Assembly (NCBI RefSeq): GCF_016808095.1 | Contig: NC_068976.1 | Location: forward strand, 28,938,871 to 29,002,870 | Length of the DNA: 64,000 nucleotides | Source: Vigna angularis | Lineage: Eukaryota > Streptophyta > Magnoliopsida > Fabales > Fabaceae | Direction of reading: 5' to 3' | Shown: piece by piece, positions 36,115 to 49,097 of the stretch | Layout of the letters: every line of letters starts with the position of its first letter | Numbering within the stretch: the first letter of the stretch is position 1 | Notes under the pieces: model-generated | What the model was told of the DNA's origin: nothing | Seen by the model: only the letters and a program-made list of their open reading frames with translations | Database searches by the model: none | Program-made: the position numbers and the translations under genes

Positions 36115-38970
36115 AGATATTTTTTTTTTTTACTTTCGGTAGGCATGAAAGTTTAAAAATTTTGGAAGGGGGACTAGGATTTAGTGGACAAATAAGGTTC
36201 ATTCCATTTATTGCATTTTTTTGTTTGTTTTGTTGTAAATTTATACAACCACAGGATTGGTATAGTATATATTCCATAACTGTTGTATGTCTTGTTAAAA
36301 TTTTTTCATTACTTTGAGGTTTCTCTCTGGTTGAGAAGAAAACCTCATATTAATTAATCTTTTGTAAGACAGTTAGTAGTTAATCTCTTGTCAATGGTTC
36401 ACTACAAAGACAGTAAACTTCACAAGAAATGTGCATTATTCCTGTTAAAACATTAAACTGTGTCACATGGCTTTGATTTACACATAACAGTCACAAGAAA
36501 ATGTAACCGATAAGAAAGAAGTTGAATTTGATGATTGGAGGAGCATAAGGACAAGTCATGCATTTAATTGGATGCCATACCAGTCAAAGATAAGGTGCTG
36601 GCTTGTTTGGTAGGGAAGCTGGTCAAGGTCAACTTTGGTTGTTTCCTTGTATTTTTCTTCTTAAACAAATGGATGCTTCCGGGTAGCAACCCTATCTATC
36701 TATCTATACAAGTGGGGTAGTCATAAATTTTGTCTTGTACTGTACAGTTGAAATACAGGAATGCCCCTGGGAGGGACATGAGAAGGGACAGTTTTGGAAA
36801 AAAAGGGTTTTTGTTTTCACATTTTTGTTTAATGAGAGTTGTGTGGATGTGGGAGAAGTGGGAATGAGACATTTACGTGATGCACACGTTTCCATTGAGC
36901 CATAAGCAAAATTCTGCAGATTCATTTGTCCTGGCCTTGGTTGTCACAGTCATGGGGCCACACAACACATGCTTTTTCCCTTCGTCGCCGACCTTACCTT
37001 GCAACTCCATGGCTAAGCTAATCCATTTTAGCTTTGTTTCTGCCGCACCTCAAGCATAAAAAATTGAAGGAATGATTGAAAAAGAAGCCAAATAATCTAT
37101 TGCAGTATATTGTGGTTTGGTGTTGGAGGTTCAAATTTTGTTATGTCAATGCTCCTACTTGGGGATGGATTAATTAAGATAAACAAGTGAATAGCTTAAC
37201 AAACAAGAGTAGTAACTATGATTTGCAATAATTCCTTTGTACTTAGTTTCTATCAGTTTTTTTTTTGCATTAATTCATTTTTATTACTCAAGTAAATTCA
37301 ATCTTGTAGAATTTGAATGATATGTTATAGTTTGAATTTGGATCTGATTGTTGCACGCAGTTAAGTAAATTAATAAATTATGATCTCATACATTAAAAAC
37401 GATTTTATTGTTTGAAGAAAAAACCAAATGAAGTTTTATTAATCAAGTATAACAAAGATGTTATTTAGTGAAACGATTTAATCAAAGTAATTTTATTTTA
37501 TTAAAGTTTATTATTTTTGTCTGTTGAAAATAAATTAATATAATTTATTTGGAAGAAAATTAAGGAAAAAAATTAGCATTTCATTCAAAACTAAGAGTTA
37601 ATTCCATTTAAAAAAAAGTAGAGGGTAAAGTTATTTTAAAATAAAGTAATATTTTCAGAATATTAAAAAAAGTACAGAAACCATTTTAAAGAAAGTAGCA
37701 GTCAATATGTGAAAATAAACAAATTTCAATTTATTTTTCAAAACTTTTTTAGCAAATGAACATTTTTATCATTTCGTTCAATGTTACGTTCTTAGCTTGT
37801 ATTTTTTTTCCTAATCAAAGAAGTTTATATTAACATAGTACTAATCTAATTGAAAATATGAAAAATAAAAGAAAATAAAATTTAATTGAAAATATGAAAA
37901 ATAAAAGAAAATAATACAATTTTTTAAGATAAAACTTTTAAAAATGTTGTTTTACCTTTTCAAAGTCAAGAAAAACAAATTTTGGCATAAATTTAAGGGA
38001 TGGGATTATTATATGAGTTTTAGTGAAGAGGGTAGTGTGTTTTGAAAATTAATTATAGGATATGTTCCTTTAGGTGTTGAAAAGATTTATTTCTTTTGTT
38101 AGATGCAGATGGATATAGATAAGATCTAAAACTGATAGCTGATGTGTTCATAAATGTGCTGCCATGCCAAATAGTTTGATGCCGTATGATGATCCTACGA
38201 ATGATGTCACCATTTGCTAAGTTAATTTTTTATTATGCAGGTGACATTGCTGTGTTTGTTTCTTAATCATCATTATGTTTTCTAATCCAATTATTGTAAG
38301 CTTAAACATCAAAATAACTTTGGAAAATGCACCTTCACATCACAGATAAAAGAAATACATAAATATCATACTAAAAGTTACACTTTCTTCTGTTTAAGAG
38401 AAACATGTGACCATCGATTCTGGTTATGTATAATGAAATCGAGAAACTTCAGGATTGTGCAAGATTTGAATTTTGAATAAACAGAATAATACAAAAACGA
38501 ATTAAATCATTTTATGAAAATGGTTCGATTAGTTAATACTTTTTTTTTTTGTATAAAATAACATGGTTCCATTCTTTTAACAGATTCTTTCCTTTTTTCT
38601 AATTTAACTTGTTTACCTTTATTATTTATGTAATATATTTATCGCTTAATATTAGGTTAAATAAGTCTTTTACTCGTGTTATTATAATTTCTTTAACTAT
38701 ATTTGATGTTATCAATTTATCCTTAATTTTTTAAATAAATTAATATTTTTTCGTTAAATTGATAATAACAAAAACATAATAATAATACATATACAGAAAA
38801 TCATAATTAACTTGCTAATAAAAATAAAATAAATAACATGTGAAGTAATTATATTAAAATTATCATTTACCACGTTAGTAAAAAACACTTATGTGTTTTG
38901 TGTTTGTATTTTTATATATTTATATTATATTACAAATTAATAATATATGTATATGGATTAAATTGATATA
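36115..38970. other. WRKY 3' UTR, then AT-rich spacer
   Basis: The first 200-300 bases are probably 3' untranslated sequence. A (CTAT)n microsatellite lies at about 36690-36706. No other gene can be supported. Confidence 0.5.
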
Positions 38971-41373
38971 TGTAAGAACCTGAAAATTTATTTGAAAATT
39001 TAATGGAGTATTAAGTTAATGAAGTCAGGAATTGTTCCTTTAAAAGCTATTTTCAGACTCATTCTATTTCATTAACCCAATTCCATTCTCTCTCTAAAAA
39101 CTCAGAACTCAGTCTTCTTCTCTCTATCTTCTCTCTACCATTCCCTTACCTTCAGCCATTACATGTTTGATTAGGTGGTGCTCAAGTGACCGCGGCGCAG
39201 AGAGTTTTGCAACCATCCGATTATATTCTCGTTCTTCAGCGGGTAAGTCGTTTCCCTTTCTCCTCCGTGATTTTGGAACCTAGGGCATGCAACTCTGCTG
39301 GTTGCATGTAGCTAGTAATATTTCTTTCCATTTCCTCTGTTCATTCGAGCTCTAAGAGTTGTTTCCTATCACCAATTTGGTGAATGTAGGGTGTTGTGCG
39401 TTTCGCTATGAGAGGTTCTGTGGAGTCGTTGTTGTGAGTTGTATTATGAGAACCCTAGGTAAGGGGAGCTAGAATACTTCTTATTAATTAGTTGCATGTA
39501 TGTGTATATACTGAGTTATGTATTAATTCTACTGTTTGGGTTGTATGATAAGTTCTGAGTAAATGAGATGATATATATTGGTATGTTCATCTGTGAACTG
39601 TTGCTTGTGATTTGATTCAAACGTGTTGTGTAACTGCAATTGAGGATGTGAGATGGGTATATTCCAAGATAGCAGCTGTTATGTTGAAAGTAAAGAGGAT
39701 TGGTAGTGTTTTAGGTTATTATAGAGGAAGTGAGGTAGTGATTTTGAGCGTTAGAGGTTAGGGGTTATTGTGGTCTGTTGGGGCAGTCTTAACAAGTGTA
39801 TTGTGACTTGTTTGAGTCACCAAAGTGGTACAAATAAGTGTAAAGTGTTAGAATTGGGTTTGGAGTCCTCAAGTGGTGATATTTGATGTTGAGGAGTAAA
39901 AGTTGAGTTGTAATTACCTTAAAAGTGTATTAGAAGGGTTTAGGAACATTTAGACAAGTTTAATTAGGTGTAAAACATGAATTAAAGGTGTTAGAAATTG
40001 GAGAAATGGCCTAGAAATGGTAAGGGCTGGTGTGAGTGCATGATTCTGTAGAATTTGCATTCTGCAGATGATGCAGAGTCGTTATGCGAGCTGTCTCGCA
40101 TAGCGAGTCCCTGTAGAGGGTGCTCTCTGTTTGAGTCATTCGCTGTGCAAGCTAGTGCGCTGTGTGAATGACTGGAGGGTGCTGCTCTCTGTCTGGCGAT
40201 TCGCATAGCGAATTTGGTCGCTATGCGACTGGAGGTGACTTGGAGCCACTGCCAGTTTAATTCGAAAGGCGAATTGGGCGCAAAGCGAGAGTTTTAGGGG
40301 GGTTGGTCTCTGTCTAGGCTCTCGCATAACGACCTGGGTGCGCTATGCGAGAGGTTGAAAGTATGATGCATGCTGCGAGTTAATTTGCATGGTGAATTAG
40401 GGGGGTGCGCTTTGCGAGACCATCCTGTCTCGCCTTGCGAATAATGTGCGTTGTGCGAAACGTTCAGGATTTTATTCTCTATCTTCTCTTTTATATTGTT
40501 TCACATAGAGTTGAATGTTGTATGGTTTGTGAAGTATGTGTTGAAGCAGATTATATTGTATGATGGGATTCAAACATGGTGTATACTGTTAAAATGAAAG
40601 TGTGTGTGATTCAAAGGTATGATTGGTGATTCAAAGTATGTGGTTTTAAAAGTATGGTTGATGGACGTAATTTCATGATCTTCAAGGAGAAGATCCATGG
40701 TTGTGCCCTTAGTTGTTTAGAATGAAAGTAGGAGCTCAATCTTGGGGGTCATCCTGAAACTCCAATGGTCTTTCTTCTCACGTAGAGAGGATTGGACCAT
40801 ATGGTGAAGAGTAGCAAGAGGTCTTAGTCTTGGGGTCTTCCAGTACGCCTCAAGGCCCGGAACAGGCTAACCTCGTGAGTGTGGTAGGGTGAGGAACCCA
40901 AGTATCATAAGCCACCATGAGTGCAAGACCCGCCATAGCTCGACTATCATTCTAAGTCCGGACGAGTCAAGTTTAAAGTGTAACAAGTTGTGTTAAGTGA
41001 TCCAGTATATATGAATTAAACTTGCATGTTGTGTGGGATTGTTATAACATGATTTTTGTATATCTAGCTCACCCTTTTGCTTGTGTTTGTCTTTTGTTTG
41101 TGTGTGTTTTCTGTTGCAATGATCATCCATTTGGATGTAAGCAGAGGTAGATGAGGTGCTCTGAAGCAGGCCTTGGAGGGAGATAACACCGCTGCTTAGC
41201 CTAGTTAGGATCCATAGGCTTCTGCTTATTTTGAAATATTCAAGTTTTAAACTTAAAACCATTTTGGGATAACTGTAACCTTAAGACTTTATCCACAAGT
41301 CTTCTTCTAACTGTTCTATTATATTAAAATGTGGACTACTAGATTATATAATTCTATATAATTTAGAACGTTA

Positions 41374-41375
<2 letters not shown>
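38971..41375 (-). mobile_element. Solo LTR of the gypsy family, reverse orientation to 8728
   Basis: Starts TGTAAGAACC and ends GAACGTTACA on the + strand, 2405 bp. It carries the family landmarks reversed: GCAATGATCATC at 41116-41127, AGCTCACCCTT near 41066, and the CTCCAATGGTC...GAGGATTGG block near 40765. Its GC-rich centre (40075-40460) is an array of hairpin words. No gag-pol, so solo. The flanks are (T)ATATA-like on both sides, too simple to prove a duplication. Confidence 0.78.
40075..40460. repeat. Array of CGCATAGCGA hairpin words
   Basis: About seven imperfect units some 55-60 bp apart. Each pairs a TCGCATAGCGA-like word with a GCGCTATGCGA-like word, for example GATTCGCATAGCGAA with GGTCGCTATGCGAC, and CTCGCATAACGA with GCGCTATGCGAG. 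GC content is much higher than the surroundings. Confidence 0.8.

Positions 41376-41377
<2 letters not shown>

Positions 41378-41414
<37 letters not shown>
41378..41414. repeat. (AT)n microsatellite
   Basis: About 18 AT repeats directly beside the end of the solo LTR. Confidence 0.95.
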
Positions 41415-41420
<6 letters not shown>

Positions 41421-42249
41421 AATAATATATAGTATTTAAAATTAATAGTAAAAACTATAAATATAACTATAAAAGTATGTAATACTTTTATATAAAATAT
41501 TTAAAATGATAATCATTTCTAAAAAACAGTTAATAATTATATTTTAAAAATAATTTAATAATTATGTTATAACAATAAAATTAATAAATAGTTCTTACAT
41601 GTTAGCAGTAAAAATATGTATAATTTTATGCAGAAATTTTTAAAATAACAATTAGTTAACAATATTTAAAAAAAATAATAATTAATAATTATATTATAAA
41701 AGATAAAATAAAATTAATTGTTTATAGAAAGTATCATGTACCTCTTCACAGGTATAGATAAATATCTATATGTATATAATACTAATATTAAACAATTTAT
41801 TTAATATTATGTCATAAAAGAAGTACTATTAGATTTTTTAATGAGATTAAATCACTTATTCAATATTATACAATAAAAAGAGGTACATCAGGGAGAGATA
41901 TTTTTGTTTGTATTTAAGTTGGTTTATTTTAAAACCAAATTGATTCTGAGTGCTCAATTAAAAACAACATTAATGTTAAGCTCAAATTTGAAGATAAATA
42001 AATTTGTGTTTAACATGTTTCGATCTTTTGATTTTGACCGAATACTTATTAGTTTGAAAATTTTGATTTCGACTGAAAATATTTATACAAACTGAACATG
42101 AATATATGAAAGAGTAGTATTTACCTTTTTTCCAAATCAGTTGTGGTCATGGGATAAATCATATATGCATCTTGTCTTTTTTTATTTAAATTATTAAAAC
42201 ATTATAATTTATTTAAATTATTAGAATTTTTTAAACTCTTCTCGTTATC
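41415..42249. other. AT-rich spacer, no gene seen
   Basis: AT-rich; no structure recognised. Confidence 0.5.
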
Positions 42250-43863
42250 TAAAACACTCACATTTTTTTTTTAAATTGTTTTTGAGTTCTCTTTCACTTC
42301 TCTCAACGTTTTCTAATTCATGAGTCATCTCTTTGACAGTTTGGAGATGCTTAAACGACGATGGCGAGGTTTACGTTTCTACTCGATCAATTTCTTTCAC
42401 AGAGTAAGTAAATTTTTGCTCTTTTTTCTCTTTCGCTGTTTGTTTCTAAATTCTCTGGTTTAGGAGTGACACATGGGTCGTCCACTTTCCTTTTCTTGTT
42501 CCTTGTTGACTAGTGGTCCTAAGGACTCACTTCGTTTTCAATTTTGCGGGTTGTAAGCGTTTCTAAGTTTCCTTGAGTTGAAAGCAACGATGTTGGTGTT
42601 TTAGAGCTCACTAGCTTCAGTGTAGGGTAAGGGAAGCTAGTTGTCTATCTCTAAATTATGGTTGTTGTGTAAGTTTGGTGTTTGTATGTATCTTAAATTG
42701 ATTTAGTTATAATTACAATAATTACGTTAGTGTTAATGCATTTAAATGAGTATAGTTGATTATTTGATGATTGATTTCTTATGTGTTGTAATTTTGAAGT
42801 TATGACTGTCAATAAATTGTATGTTATGAAGTTGTATTGATGTGGCGTAGTTGAGCCCCTTTTAAGGGCGTCTAAGCGCCATTTTTCAGTGAGCAATCTG
42901 GCTCGTTGGCACTAAGCCCCCCATTCTAGTAGACTTTGGCCCTAGGCGCCTCATTCTAAGCGTTGGACATCCTTTTTCAGATTCTTGGTTATGTGGTTTT
43001 TAAGTTGTTTTGTGATTATTGATGCATTGTTATGACACTTTGATGGATGTTGAATGATTTCATATGTTTGCTATATGAAGTTAGGTATATGTGAATGAAA
43101 GGTGTGGAAAAGAGTTCTAAGGAGGAAATTTTTATTGATGGTTTCAAGTGTTGTTAGTATGAATGTATGCAACTTGATTTTAGAGGGTTATCCTGATACT
43201 CTAATGATCATCTAGACTCAAATAGAGAGAGATGATTCATGTGGTGAGAATAACAGGAGGTCTTAGTTTGGAACCTTTCTCCAATTGGTAAATGGCGCTT
43301 TAACGAACTAACCTTGTGTGGTAGTTTTGAGTGGGTCAGCTATTCCGCCACACAAGTGAAGAACCTTCCATAACTTTATGTTCATACTATATCCGGATAG
43401 TCCAGTCTAGGTTTTGAAATTATTAAGATGTTTGGATTGCTTTGTGTGAAAGTTTATCATGTATGAAATATTAATGAATATTATGATTTGTTTGGTATCA
43501 CTAGCTTACCCTTCTGTTTGTGTCTTGTCTTCTGGTTATAGTTGTTTGTTGTGTTCACAATGATCATCTGGTGGTTGTAAGCAGAGGAAAATGATGTGAC
43601 TGTGAAACAAACTTTAGACAGAAACAACTCAGATGCACAATAATTTTAGAAGTTATATTCCTTTTAAGTTATGTTATGATTGATTTGAATATAGAACCAT
43701 TTATGTACAATAGTTGTATATTGTATATAAATTTAGTTTTTATAGTTGAATTAGATGACTCTAAAATAACTTTATGTTTTTCTAGTTAATTGATTTACTG
43801 TATTACATGTGATAGTTCTTTTATAGTTTAATATTATATCTTTTTATTTTTTTGGATGTTACA
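42250..43863 (-). mobile_element. Truncated LTR of the gypsy family
   Basis: Ends GGATGTTACA at 43863 (the reverse of TGTAACATCC). Carries CAATGATCATC at 43558-43568, AGCTTACCC near 43503, and the AATAGAGAGAGATGATTC...AGGAGGTCTTAG block near 43218. The left end is uncertain: family resemblance fades near 42250. It has its own GC words (CTAAGCGCC, CTAGGCGCC) at 42860-42960. Confidence 0.65.
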
Positions 43864-45174
43864 TATATTACATCATAAAAATTATAACTTTAATAAAATC
43901 GTTTTAACATATTTATTTGATTATTTTTTATTTTTTAATATTTGTATGTTTTTTTTATGGTTTTATGTATCTGACTTTGAATTGTTTAATTTTTTATTTG
44001 ATATATTTATAGTTGTTTGCATATTGTCCCATTTGCTTTATTTTTCAATTAACTTTCCTTTTTTCACCTAACTTTTACATTTAGTGTAAATTTATTTTCA
44101 CAATTGGATACAGATGTTTAATTTTCTATAATATTTTTCTGTTAAAAGCGGTGAGAATTGCCTTTCTAAACTATTATTGATGCAATTTTTTCTTTTGCAT
44201 AATTATGATAAATATGAAAAAATCTGAATAACGAAAAAGATAGTAAAGCAATATTTAATGAAAAATCTGAATTATATTCATATATTATTATACTTAAAGA
44301 AAGATCTTTTGGTAGACATTTTTATATGTTGTTGGAAATTTTGAAAGACCCTTACTTTGATGTATGAGGTGATCCAGTGGAGACTTTGATGCCACATTGT
44401 TGAGAAAAAACATACTTATTCATTAACAATACTGTTAGTTTAAATTACAAATATATTTCATTTAAATTATTTTAATTTTAATTTATTTAATTGGTTGGAA
44501 ATGTCAATAAATTTTATTTGAATTGTTTTTGTTTTACATTATTAAAACATTTTTAGATAAGATAATTTAAATTTATTAAATTTATTTACTTTTAACTTGA
44601 ATAAAGTATATCAATTATTACTAAACAGAAAAATGTCAAATATAAAAATTACTACAAAATGAAATGTTGACGTGGATAAAAAAAATCGTGAACATAAAAT
44701 AAATAGTCATTATAATATTCAAACAAAAAATATGCAGACTTTTACAGAATGACATTGATTGAAAAAACCTTAACAAATGTTAATTGAGAAATAATTTCGA
44801 CCTACTTTATAGATAAATAAATTCAATAATATTAAATAAAAAAGACACTAATTAATGTTGATTAAAAAAACTTAAATGATTGAAGATTTCATATTAATTA
44901 AAGATAAAATTAAATTAAATATATAAATAAGAAATAAGTTTCATCTTAAGGATTTTGTTTAAACCAATCAATCGAAAAAATATCTCACTGTAGTGTAGTA
45001 AATAAAAACCCACACATTAGTTGAAAAAGAACAATGCTAAAGTTTCTTTAGAAAAACCTCTAATTTTTTGTTCGACATTAGTTGATTAACCTGCTGAAGT
45101 AACGAGAAATATTCAAACCAATGACAGTTAATAAATAACATTAATCTATATTGATAAAAAAGATTACTTTTTAA
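43864..45174. other. AT-rich spacer, no gene seen
   Basis: No supportable gene or repeat unit. Confidence 0.5.
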
Positions 45175-45724
45175 TAAAGCTGTGAAAATGGGTCACAACC
45201 CGCGGGCTAATTCGACCCACCACGGGCTGAGCCGGATTAAGTTTGAAAAAATTGTATTTATTTTATGTGGGTCAGATTTCGTCCCGGCTCATTTAAATCC
45301 GACTTATACGGATTGAACCCGTGGTGGACCGGGTTGGCTCACCAACACACCTACCTAATTTTATTTTATTAAAATTTAATTTTAATTTTATAAAAAAATA
45401 TTTATTATTTTGTTTTTGTTTGAAAAATTTATTTAAGTTCTTTATTTTCAAAATTAATTAAATACTCATGTTGGGAGTGAGATTTGAGAATGAAATTTGT
45501 TTAGATTTGAATTATAGAAAGTTTGTAATTTTTTTATTTAAAAAAAATGTAATTAAGTAAGCCAGTGAGCCAACCCGTTTACCCACCAACCTGTGGTGGG
45601 TCGGGCCGGGTTCGAATTTTGTTGACTTGCTAATAAATGAATCGGGTTGAGTTGACTTACTAAATGACCAACTCGTGATAGACGAAACCGGATTGAGCTG
45701 GATGACTCATTTTCACGGCTCTTA
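45175..45724. mobile_element. hAT-like non-autonomous element (copy 3)
   Basis: Ends TAAAGCTGTGAAAATGGG and (reverse complement) TAAGAGCCGTGAAAATGAG form inverted repeats. Inside, near both ends, are repeated CCCGTGGTGG, GGGTTGGCTCACC and GAGCCAACCCG words like those of copy 1. No transposase; the flanking duplication is weak. Confidence 0.6.
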
Positions 45725-45796
45725 TTTTCAAAATAAAGGTAACAAAATAAACTCTCCATCAACTTGAGAAAAAAGGCCACAGTTGGGAAAAAATAA

Positions 45797-45799
<3 letters not shown>

Positions 45800-45857
<58 letters not shown>
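45800..45857. repeat. (AT)n microsatellite
   Basis: About 28 AT repeats. Confidence 0.95.
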
Positions 45858-45858
<1 letters not shown>

Positions 45859-47018
45859 CATTTATGAAAATAAAAGTTTCAAATTCTTAGCTTATAATCT
45901 AAAATTATCTAATATTAAGTAATCAAAATACTCTTTAACTTTGGTTATATTTTATCATTTTTGTTTCTCAAAATTGAACTTAACAAACCCAATAAGTAAC
46001 AAGTTGTTGCGGTTAAATCTATTCAGTCTAAACATTAAAAGAATATTCTAATTTAAACAAATGCAAAACAATATAAATAATAATTTAAAAGTAAAGTGCC
46101 ATGTCAACTTTGAGAGGGGTATATTTGCAGCCCATGGATGTTGACATCCCTCCAACAAGGATAGCGGAACTCCTTCTTTGGTATAGGAGCGTGGAGGTAC
46201 AGGGGTGCAGGGAGATTTAGAATATTTTTGGAGTAAAAAATATAGTAAAGAGGTGCAGGAAGCACTTGTATGGTAGAGGGAGCAACTCTATTTACAAATT
46301 GAAAAACAAAAGCCCACTAGTAGGTAAAAGGATACCAGTTTTGAGGTTTCTTTTTTCTGCAACTCCATTTTTCCTTTCTTCACTCTCATATGCAAGTTCA
46401 AAAATAAAAGCCCATTAGAGAAAAATCACATTCTGCTGCTTTCTTTTTTTCTTCTTCACTCTCATTTTGGCTAAAGAAGAAAGAAATAGGATTGAAGAAA
46501 ACAAAAACATAAACCTCTCTTATGCTGCTTTTTTTTTCAATTTTTGTGCCAATTGCTGCAGGTTTTATCATTCCTTTTGGATGGATATGTGAATCCAGAA
46601 TGGCCAACAAAAATGATAAAGGTTGGTGCAGCTTACAGGCACCATTTATGAAGAGGGAAGAAAGAAGGAAAAAGTATGAATGAAACCATAATTTAGAATT
46701 TTTGGTTATTTTAATCAAGGGAAAATGGAGATGTTATATTTTATGGGGGTGCAGAAGAAAAACGGGATGTACTGGAAGAAGTGTCCAAGTTTTTGAAAAT
46801 GTTGGTTTAGGTTTGAGTACAATAATAACAAAATCGGTATTTGGGTTGATTTAGGGCCATGAGTTATTTGCAGGTTTGAAACCTCATATGAAAAATATAT
46901 TGAAATTAATGGATGCAAATTATTTTAAAACTTTTTAATCAATTTAAAAGAAATTTAAATTCAAAAAATATTGTGTTCGATTCAATTTGAATTATAAACT
47001 ATTTAGACAGTTTGTTGA
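45858..47018. other. Spacer, no gene seen
   Basis: Includes an A/G-rich stretch near 46140-46260 of unknown nature (GGAGGTACAGGGGTGCAGGG). The minus open frames at 46398-46718 and 46715-46918 lack any recognisable domain. Confidence 0.45.
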
Positions 47019-48590
47019 TGTAACATCCCAAAAATATAGCTGAAAACTATATATAAGAGTCACCACATAATAATAATAATAATAATAATGTAGAACCGTT
47101 TTTGGAAATAAAGTTAACTTACAGTTATCCTAAAATAACCATAAATTTAAAACTTTACAAAATTCTATCCTAATACAAAACTATATACATGACCGAACGG
47201 TCCCTACAAAATATTACATATGACCAAACGACTCTAGTCTAAGCAGATGGGTCCTCTCCATCCAGCGCCTGTTCCAGAGAACACTCGCCATCCTCTGTTC
47301 ACAAACACAAGATGGTCATTACAAAGAAGAAATATTGAACGAACAACATATACAAGACAAAAAAGAAGGGTAAGCTAGTGTAATTTAATAGTCATGTGAG
47401 CATACGATTCAAACAAACAGATCAGATAATCATACATATGTATAAAGCATATAAACACATATTGACCGACCACTTTAACTTGACCGTCCGAACTAGTATG
47501 AATATGTAGCTATGACCGTTCGTGCACTCGTGGGTGTAGTAACTGGAAACTCATTAGCTGCCACACGAGATTAGTCCATTATCACTCACCGTAGGTCCCC
47601 CCTAGGCTAGGGCCTCCTGCTATTCTCACGAGATGACTTACCCATCTCTACTTGAGAATTGGTAATCATTAGAATTTCAGGATGAATGCCGTGGATTTCG
47701 TTGTCCATATTCATACTTTACCACCACTTTGATAACCAATCACTAAGACATTCCTCCTTGGAATTCTCTTTCATACCAGTTGAAACATAATCCTTTATAA
47801 AAACATCCACTCCATTATTCATACATAGCATGTTTATATAACTGAATTTAAACAAGTTTTCAAACAACAATGGAAACCACATGCAAGACCGAACACGCTG
47901 TGTACGTTGGAAACTGAACGGTTTCTCACTACCCCAAAGAACAGGACTGAACGGTCTATAACTTAGACTGAACACTTTAGAGCTTAGACCGAATACTAAA
48001 ACATGACCGAAATAGTATTAACAGATGAGGTCCATTAGAGGCCGAATGTAGTTAAGACCGAACATCAATACAAATCGAGTATTAGTGTGAGACCAAGAAC
48101 TTAAACTATACTAGATACTTTATCTAGGCCGAACACTAGGTCAAGACCGAAAACTATAACTAGACCGAACGCTAGAAAATGAAGTTAGAAAGAGGAAGAG
48201 AAGACTCATGAACACATGCAAACAACAAGGCTTACTTTCATGTGCCAGAACTTCCAGAAATTCACAAGAATTAAAGGAACCAAACTTACCAAATCTAAAC
48301 ACTAAACCGATCGGTGAAAGAGAAAGCTCTTGACACTCTGATTGCTTAGGCAGGATCTGATTGTTAAATAGATGAAGTGAGATTGAGGAAATCTAGAGAG
48401 AAGGAGGAGAAAAGAAGAGAGTAAAAGTTTTGGAGAGAGATAGCTGTATTCAGAAAATGGAACGAATTTTTGAAACTTTCATTAATATATCACTCTCATT
48501 TTAATATAAACCGCTCGGTCTCATCTCTTGCCTACACCTGTCTGATCCAAAATTTCTTTAAACCTCTCGGTTTGAACCCTCAAATGAATA
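47019..48590. mobile_element. LTR-like copy of the gypsy family, shortened
   Basis: Starts TGTAACATCCCAAAAATA exactly like the LTRs at 17263 and 24433. It carries GATGGTCATT at 47311, GGTAAGCTAG near 47370, the CTCTACTTGAGAATTGG block near 47650 and many GACCGAAC words. The right terminus is not clear; resemblance ends near 48590. It stops about 500 bp before the CHX start codon. An (AAT)7 run lies near 47070. Confidence 0.7.
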
Positions 48591-49097
48591 CAATATTCAA
48601 ATTAAAAAATAAAAATCATTTTAACAATTTTAATCAAATTAAAAGATATTTACAATATGAAAAAGAGATTGTGTTAGATTACGTTTATTGGATGTTGTAG
48701 ATCTCTTAATGGGATTTTAGTGGGAATATGTGTTAATGAATTGCCTATAAAAGGTGATATTAAATGGCTTTGTACCATTTTATGTCAACACCACCCATTT
48801 GACGGCCAAAAGTATCATGAATTAATCACAAAACAAAACTAATTTTAAGTCTCCAATCCGCAATTCAGCATTGCCGCTAGAAATGAATAATCACAGTAAC
48901 TTTTGAAGAAGTTGGTGGTGCATAATCTTCATCTTCTAAATAAGTCAACAAAACAGGTTTATATTTGAAGGTTTTGACTTTATCCCTTCTTCTTCATTCT
49001 CTTCCATCTCTTAATTCCACAACCTCCCTCAAATTATTATAGGATATTCATTGCAAATCATGGTTGATTTGCTGGAACTGTCTCTATAGGTCACAAA

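Noticed and set aside
40075..40460. Regular palindromic words that look at first like a CRISPR array
   Set aside because: Units are degenerate, 'spacers' are themselves repeated, and the block lies inside a plant LTR.
45553..45861. 102-codon minus frame beginning with Tyr-Ile repeats
   Set aside because: It is the translation of an (AT)n microsatellite and a hAT-like element.
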